From contig BFEA01000073.1 in assembly GCA_003427395.1 (NCBI GenBank), positions 1,175,993 through 1,209,797 on the forward strand: a stretch of DNA of 33,805 nt, in the 5' to 3' direction. The translations under genes were made by a program, and so were the position numbers. This DNA is from Chara braunii. Its lineage: Eukaryota; Streptophyta; Charophyceae; Charales; Characeae. The notes beneath the pieces were generated by a model. It did not search any database, was not told the DNA's origin, and saw nothing but the letters and a program-made list of their open reading frames with translations. The stretch's first letter is position 1. Each line of letters opens with the position of its first letter. Positions 30,519 through 33,805 of the stretch are shown here, piece by piece.

Positions 30519-31912
30519 TTAACAATCATGAAATACCACCCTATTCATCTCCCTCTGCCAGTTTGCGAAGTTGTTTCCTCCTTTCTTCCACCGCAAATTC
30601 ATCGTCCTCATTGACCCGACTATCTCCATTGTGATAAATGTTTGTGTTCCCATGACATTTCGGTTTAATAATCGAGATTCATTTATCCTCGTATAGTCCA
30701 ATCGTGCCCAATATGTACAACGACATCTAGGACATTGACGATTCAAAGATTCCACCAGTCTCATTGAGTCTTTTTTCATGTTCTTTATTCATGCTCGCAA
30801 GAACATTAAACTCTTTCACATTGCTTAACTCCGCCATAAATCATTTTGGTGAATGAACTAGCTTGACGTCGTCATGAGCTCAATAAAACTTGGATCCGTA
30901 TCCCAACCGGTCACCGAATTTATCCACAAACACGGCAACCATCAACCCTCCGCATGCCTCCTTATATGATTGGCCAAGATTGACCACCGTTGCCGTCATT
31001 TGGTTGTTGTTCACAGGAAACTGCATGGCATTTTGCACCTCCAACATTGCATTTCTATGTGCCAACTCAGAGCCAAAAGTTTGAAGTGAATGTAACATCG
31101 CAATCAGATCGTTTTTCGGAAGAGCCTCCAAACTTTCAGTCGATGGAAAATCGAAGACTGCATTTTGAGAAGATGAATCTTTTCACTCCAGGCCACGACA
31201 GGACAACAATCTCTTTACTGCACATTCGACCTTTGCAAGTCGCGGACGCAAACCATCATACTCTTCCAGCAGGTGGGGATGAACTTGGGTGCTACATTTA
31301 ACAATCTCATCAATAAAATCATCTCGAATCTTGGACCTCATCTGATAACGAATCTGCATCTCCATATCCATGTCACGTTTTGACTTCTCTTTGACATGCA
31401 CATTATCGGACACAAAGGAATCGCTCATCTCATCGTTCGCTCCTCTTGGACAAATCTTTCGATGACTGACTTTGCGTTGAGCTCAATGTTGGCTAACACA
31501 CTTGTATCTGCATTCAGTTCCACCTCCTTCTTCGTCAACATATCCAACAACTCATCCTAAGTTCAACGAAGGCCTTGGTTGTCCGTAACAAACCTACTAA
31601 ATACTTCTCCTAAGGCATAATCATTTGGAACCTTACCCACCATACCACACCGTACCACAACATTCGATTGATGGATACGCTGTTCCATATCATGCATCTC
31701 CCTCGGCATGGTATACTCATATTGTTCACGTACTGATTCATTTTGCGATCATCATAGAGATAATGATCGTACGAAACATCTCAGATCATCTGCTTGATCA
31801 ATATGGCACATCGGAGCGTGATGATCCCGCACCCGCTCTCCGTCCATGTGTCTCGACCACGGTGTTATACTGAGTGGACGCTTGACCATCTGCGGGGACC
31901 ACTGTGAAGAAT
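30519..31912 (-). pseudogene. Decayed multi-piece coding region, unknown helical protein
   Basis: Coding-like sequence runs from an acceptor-like site (TTCATTCTTCACAG ending at about 31910, with CTAAC about 30 bases upstream) to about 30519. Pieces include MVKRPLSITPWSRHMDGERV, a stretch ending VPNDYALGEVFSRFV, then KKEVELNADTSVLANIELN. A shift near 31430 leads to a 183-codon frame (31428-30880, one TGA near 31185) with MRSKIRDDFIDEIV, EALPKNDLIAMLHSL and LAHRNAMLEVQNAM. A further frame gives MAELSNVKEFNVL and an acidic-basic tail (EFAVEERRKQLRKL). Leucine and charged residues suggest long helices. No family is recognised. Confidence 0.45.
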
Positions 31913-32139
31913 GAAGAATATGCCAAGTGCAAAGTTAGATGACATCCTAACCCTTACGGCGCGATATTTACTAGTAGATGACGATGGTAGGATGTGCAGC
32001 ACGACGTTGCATAAGGTTGTGTGCACATTGGTGGATCCGCAACATCAACGACCCATATCGATTATTGAGTCCTTATCTGACTATATGATCGCTGTGCACC
32101 TTTCATCATAAGGCTTGCTTTTACTCCACAATCGTCTAC

Positions 32140-32540
32140 CCTCACCCCTCCAACAGCCTGTGGACCTGCACCAGATTCAAGCCCACGATACAACCCTTGG
32201 GCCTCCGACCAAGAAGACCTCGTGTCCCGGACTTATGTCGAGCCTATCTCCCTGATCTGGGTCTGACAAATAGACACACGCACAACCTTCCTGCCTGCCT
32301 GCCTGCAGGCCACGGCCAGGTCCGCGTCCATACAGCCCCACACGCAGACCCAGGTCCTGCCTTGTGTGTCCAGAGGTCCGACCATAGGTCCAATCACAGG
32401 TCCAAGCCCAAGTCCAACCCTACATAAACCTGAAAACAGCGTCGGGCCCAGACCCAGGTCAACAGGGGTGCAGGCGCACACCAGCGCCAAGTCAACGTGT
32501 GACACTGAGGATGGGCTAGACCTCCGCTTTGAAAGCAAGT
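32140..32540 (+). repeat. CCAGGTC / CAACGTC-rich repeat region, copy A
   Basis: Many CAGGTC, GGTCCA and AAGTCCA words. 32453-32536 (CCCAGGTCAACAGGGG through GCTTTGAAAGC) matches 33192-33282 in most positions. It is a tandemly derived, decayed repeat and not a gene. Confidence 0.75.
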
Positions 32541-32557
32541 GAGGCGTCCGCGATGCT

Positions 32558-32764
32558 GGCCATGCCCACAGAAATAAGAAATGTTGTAGGCAACTTGAAA
32601 CAGACCGTTCGCATAAACTGAGACAGACTTGAAAAAAAAAAAAAAAAACGAATCACAGGGCAATAAAGAATAGCCTAAAATTGGCTACGAAGTCCGACTT
32701 TAATTTACGAATTAAAAAAGTGACAAATAGAAAAACAAAAAGAAACAAGAGAAAGGGCGAGGAA
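32558..32764 (+). repeat. Dispersed repeat, copy 2
   Basis: GGCCATGCCCACAGAAATAAGA at 32558-32580 and TTGGCTACGAAGTCCG through AGAGAAAGGGCGAGG at 32681-32764 match the blocks at 20258-20357 in the same order and orientation. An extra 100 bases with a poly-A run lie between the two blocks. Confidence 0.85.
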
Positions 32765-32859
32765 AGAAATCCGCTAGAACTTGGACCTCCGCTACAAAGC
32801 AAAATTTGTTTTGAACTTAGGTTACTTAGCACCACGTCAATGTGTGCGACTTTGCATGT

Positions 32860-33160
32860 GTATTTGTCTACCTGTCCGCCTGCCTCTCTGCCTGCGTGCC
32901 TGTCAGCCTGTTCGCCTGCCTCTCTCCCTGCATGCCTGTCTGCCAACATGCCTCACAGATAGACAGACACACGCACAAACAAAGAGACACATAGGCAGAC
33001 ACAGAGGCAGACAGGCCGATAGGGAGACAGACACGCCTGTCTGCCTGTCTGCCTGTCTGGCTGTGTATTATGTGCCTGTCTGCCTGCCTTTCTGCCTACG
33101 TGCCTGTCTGCCTGCCTGCCTGCCTGCCTGTCTGTCTGCCTGCCTGTCTCCCTGCGTGTG
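32860..33160. repeat. (CTGC/CTGT)n tetranucleotide tract with foldback
   Basis: CTGCCTGT-type units run forward at about 32868-32945, then the complement (GACAGACACACG, GGCAGACAGG) at about 32955-33025, then forward again to 33160. The forward and reverse tracts can pair as a large imperfect hairpin. Cys/Leu/Pro-rich open frames across it are artefacts of the repeat. Confidence 0.85.
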
Positions 33161-33300
33161 AGACTGGACATGGGCTGGAGCTTGGACCACCCCCAGGTCA
33201 TCGGGGCTGCAGGTGCAGACCAGCGCCAGGTCAACGTGTGGGACTGGACATGGGCTAGAGCTTGGACCAAGGCTTTGAAAGCCAAAAAAAAAAAGAAAAA
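33160..33300 (+). repeat. GGTC-rich repeat, copy B
   Basis: GGACATGGGCT occurs twice (33166 and 33246), with AGCGCCAGGTCAACGTGTG between. It matches 32453-32536 and ends in an A-rich run at about 33283-33305. Confidence 0.75.
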
Positions 33301-33309
33301 AAAAAGTGT

Positions 33310-33610
33310 CGAGCCCGTGTGCCTGTTTGCCTGCGTGTCTGTCTGCCTGTGTCTGTCTGCCTTTATGCTTGCCTCTCTGCCTGCGTGGCACAACCGACAT
33401 GCAGAAAGCCGAACAATCAAACAGACAGACAGATAGTTAGACAAACAAACAGTTTGTCTATCTCTTCGTCTCTCCATCTGTCCATCTGTCCATCTGTCCA
33501 TCAACCTCTTTGCCAGACTGTCTGTCTGCCTGCCTGTCATGCCTGCCTACATGTCACGCCTGTCTGCCTGTCTGCCTACCTGTCCGTTTGTCTGTCTGCC
33601 TGCCTTGCAA
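33310..33610. repeat. (CTGC/CTGT)n tract, second block
   Basis: Forward TGCC/TGTC units, a short reverse part with CAGACAGACAG at about 33420-33430, TCCATCTG units, then forward units again to about 33603. The remainder to 33805 shows more GGTCCA and AACGTC words (33609-33750) and no gene. Confidence 0.8.
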
Positions 33611-33805
33611 GGTCTAGGTCAACGACGCACAACCCAGTCAACATCAACATAGGCCCGGGCCCAGGTCCATGTCGTTTCAACTGCCGGTCGGCACAGGCCC
33701 AGTCAATGTCGGAACAAACTTGGACCCAGGTCCAGGTCAACGTCAACTGTTTATTTACCCATAAATAGACAGCAAGTGCATGGCACCACTTCATCAATGA
33801 TGTGG

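Noticed and set aside
32681-33768. Cys/Leu/Pro and Arg/Gln/Asp-rich frames in the TGCC/TGTC tracts
   Set aside because: Repeat artefacts on both strands.

Overview
This is eukaryotic, repeat-dominated DNA. Several things point that way: long microsatellites, homopolymer runs, an assembly gap, an LTR retrotransposon with a chromodomain, a decayed Helitron, MITE-like elements and intron-like acceptor sites. I see no intact host gene, no tRNA or rRNA gene and no CRISPR array. The primer binding site and chromodomain suit a plant-lineage (streptophyte) genome. The general look recalls large, repeat-rich charophyte algal genomes such as Chara, but that is a guess from style and not something the sequence proves.

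Region 1 (1-417) is microsatellite flank. Region 2 (418-16123) is one large LTR retrotransposon on the + strand. It has a 976-bp 5' LTR and a 1000-bp 3' LTR, both TG...CA, and a primer binding site like the complement of initiator tRNA-Met. An unusually long leader of about 7.7 kb follows, then a decayed gag-pol: Gag with a CCHC zinc knuckle, protease, reverse transcriptase, RNase H, integrase, chromodomain. A polypurine tract precedes the 3' LTR. The domain order (integrase after RNase H) and the chromodomain place it with Ty3/gypsy chromoviruses. It is dead: stops, frameshifts, a short RT deletion, lost catalytic residues and a 401-bp MITE-like insert with a 9-bp target duplication inside integrase. 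The leader holds a five-unit array with a period near 125 bp in which each unit can fold into a similar stem-loop, six copies of a 'CCATAAGTTTGGGTGG' motif, and an 80-bp tandem duplication.

Region 3 (16124-20900) is A/T-rich, non-coding repeat debris. It includes twin perfect hairpins, a 286-bp MITE with a TA target duplication, a degenerate GAAGTGGTGA tandem repeat, several microsatellites and a 146-bp N gap.

Region 4 (about 20900-28560, possibly to 32500) is a decayed Helitron on the - strand. Rep and PIF1-like helicase pieces run from about 28230 down to 22645. A further coding-like accessory region of unknown function (22586 to about 20910) lies downstream. Upstream on the same strand are two more decayed coding-like stretches (29015-29532 and about 30519-31912), which may be captured host genes or extra Helitron genes. 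A dispersed repeat occurs in direct orientation at 20258-20357 and 32558-32764, on either side of this block.

Region 5 (32100-33805) is repetitive: a GGTC/CAACGTC-rich family and TGCC/TGTC tetranucleotide tracts that partly form a foldback. All coding signals in the window look like mobile-element proteins or relics, and nothing looks translatable as a full-length product today.
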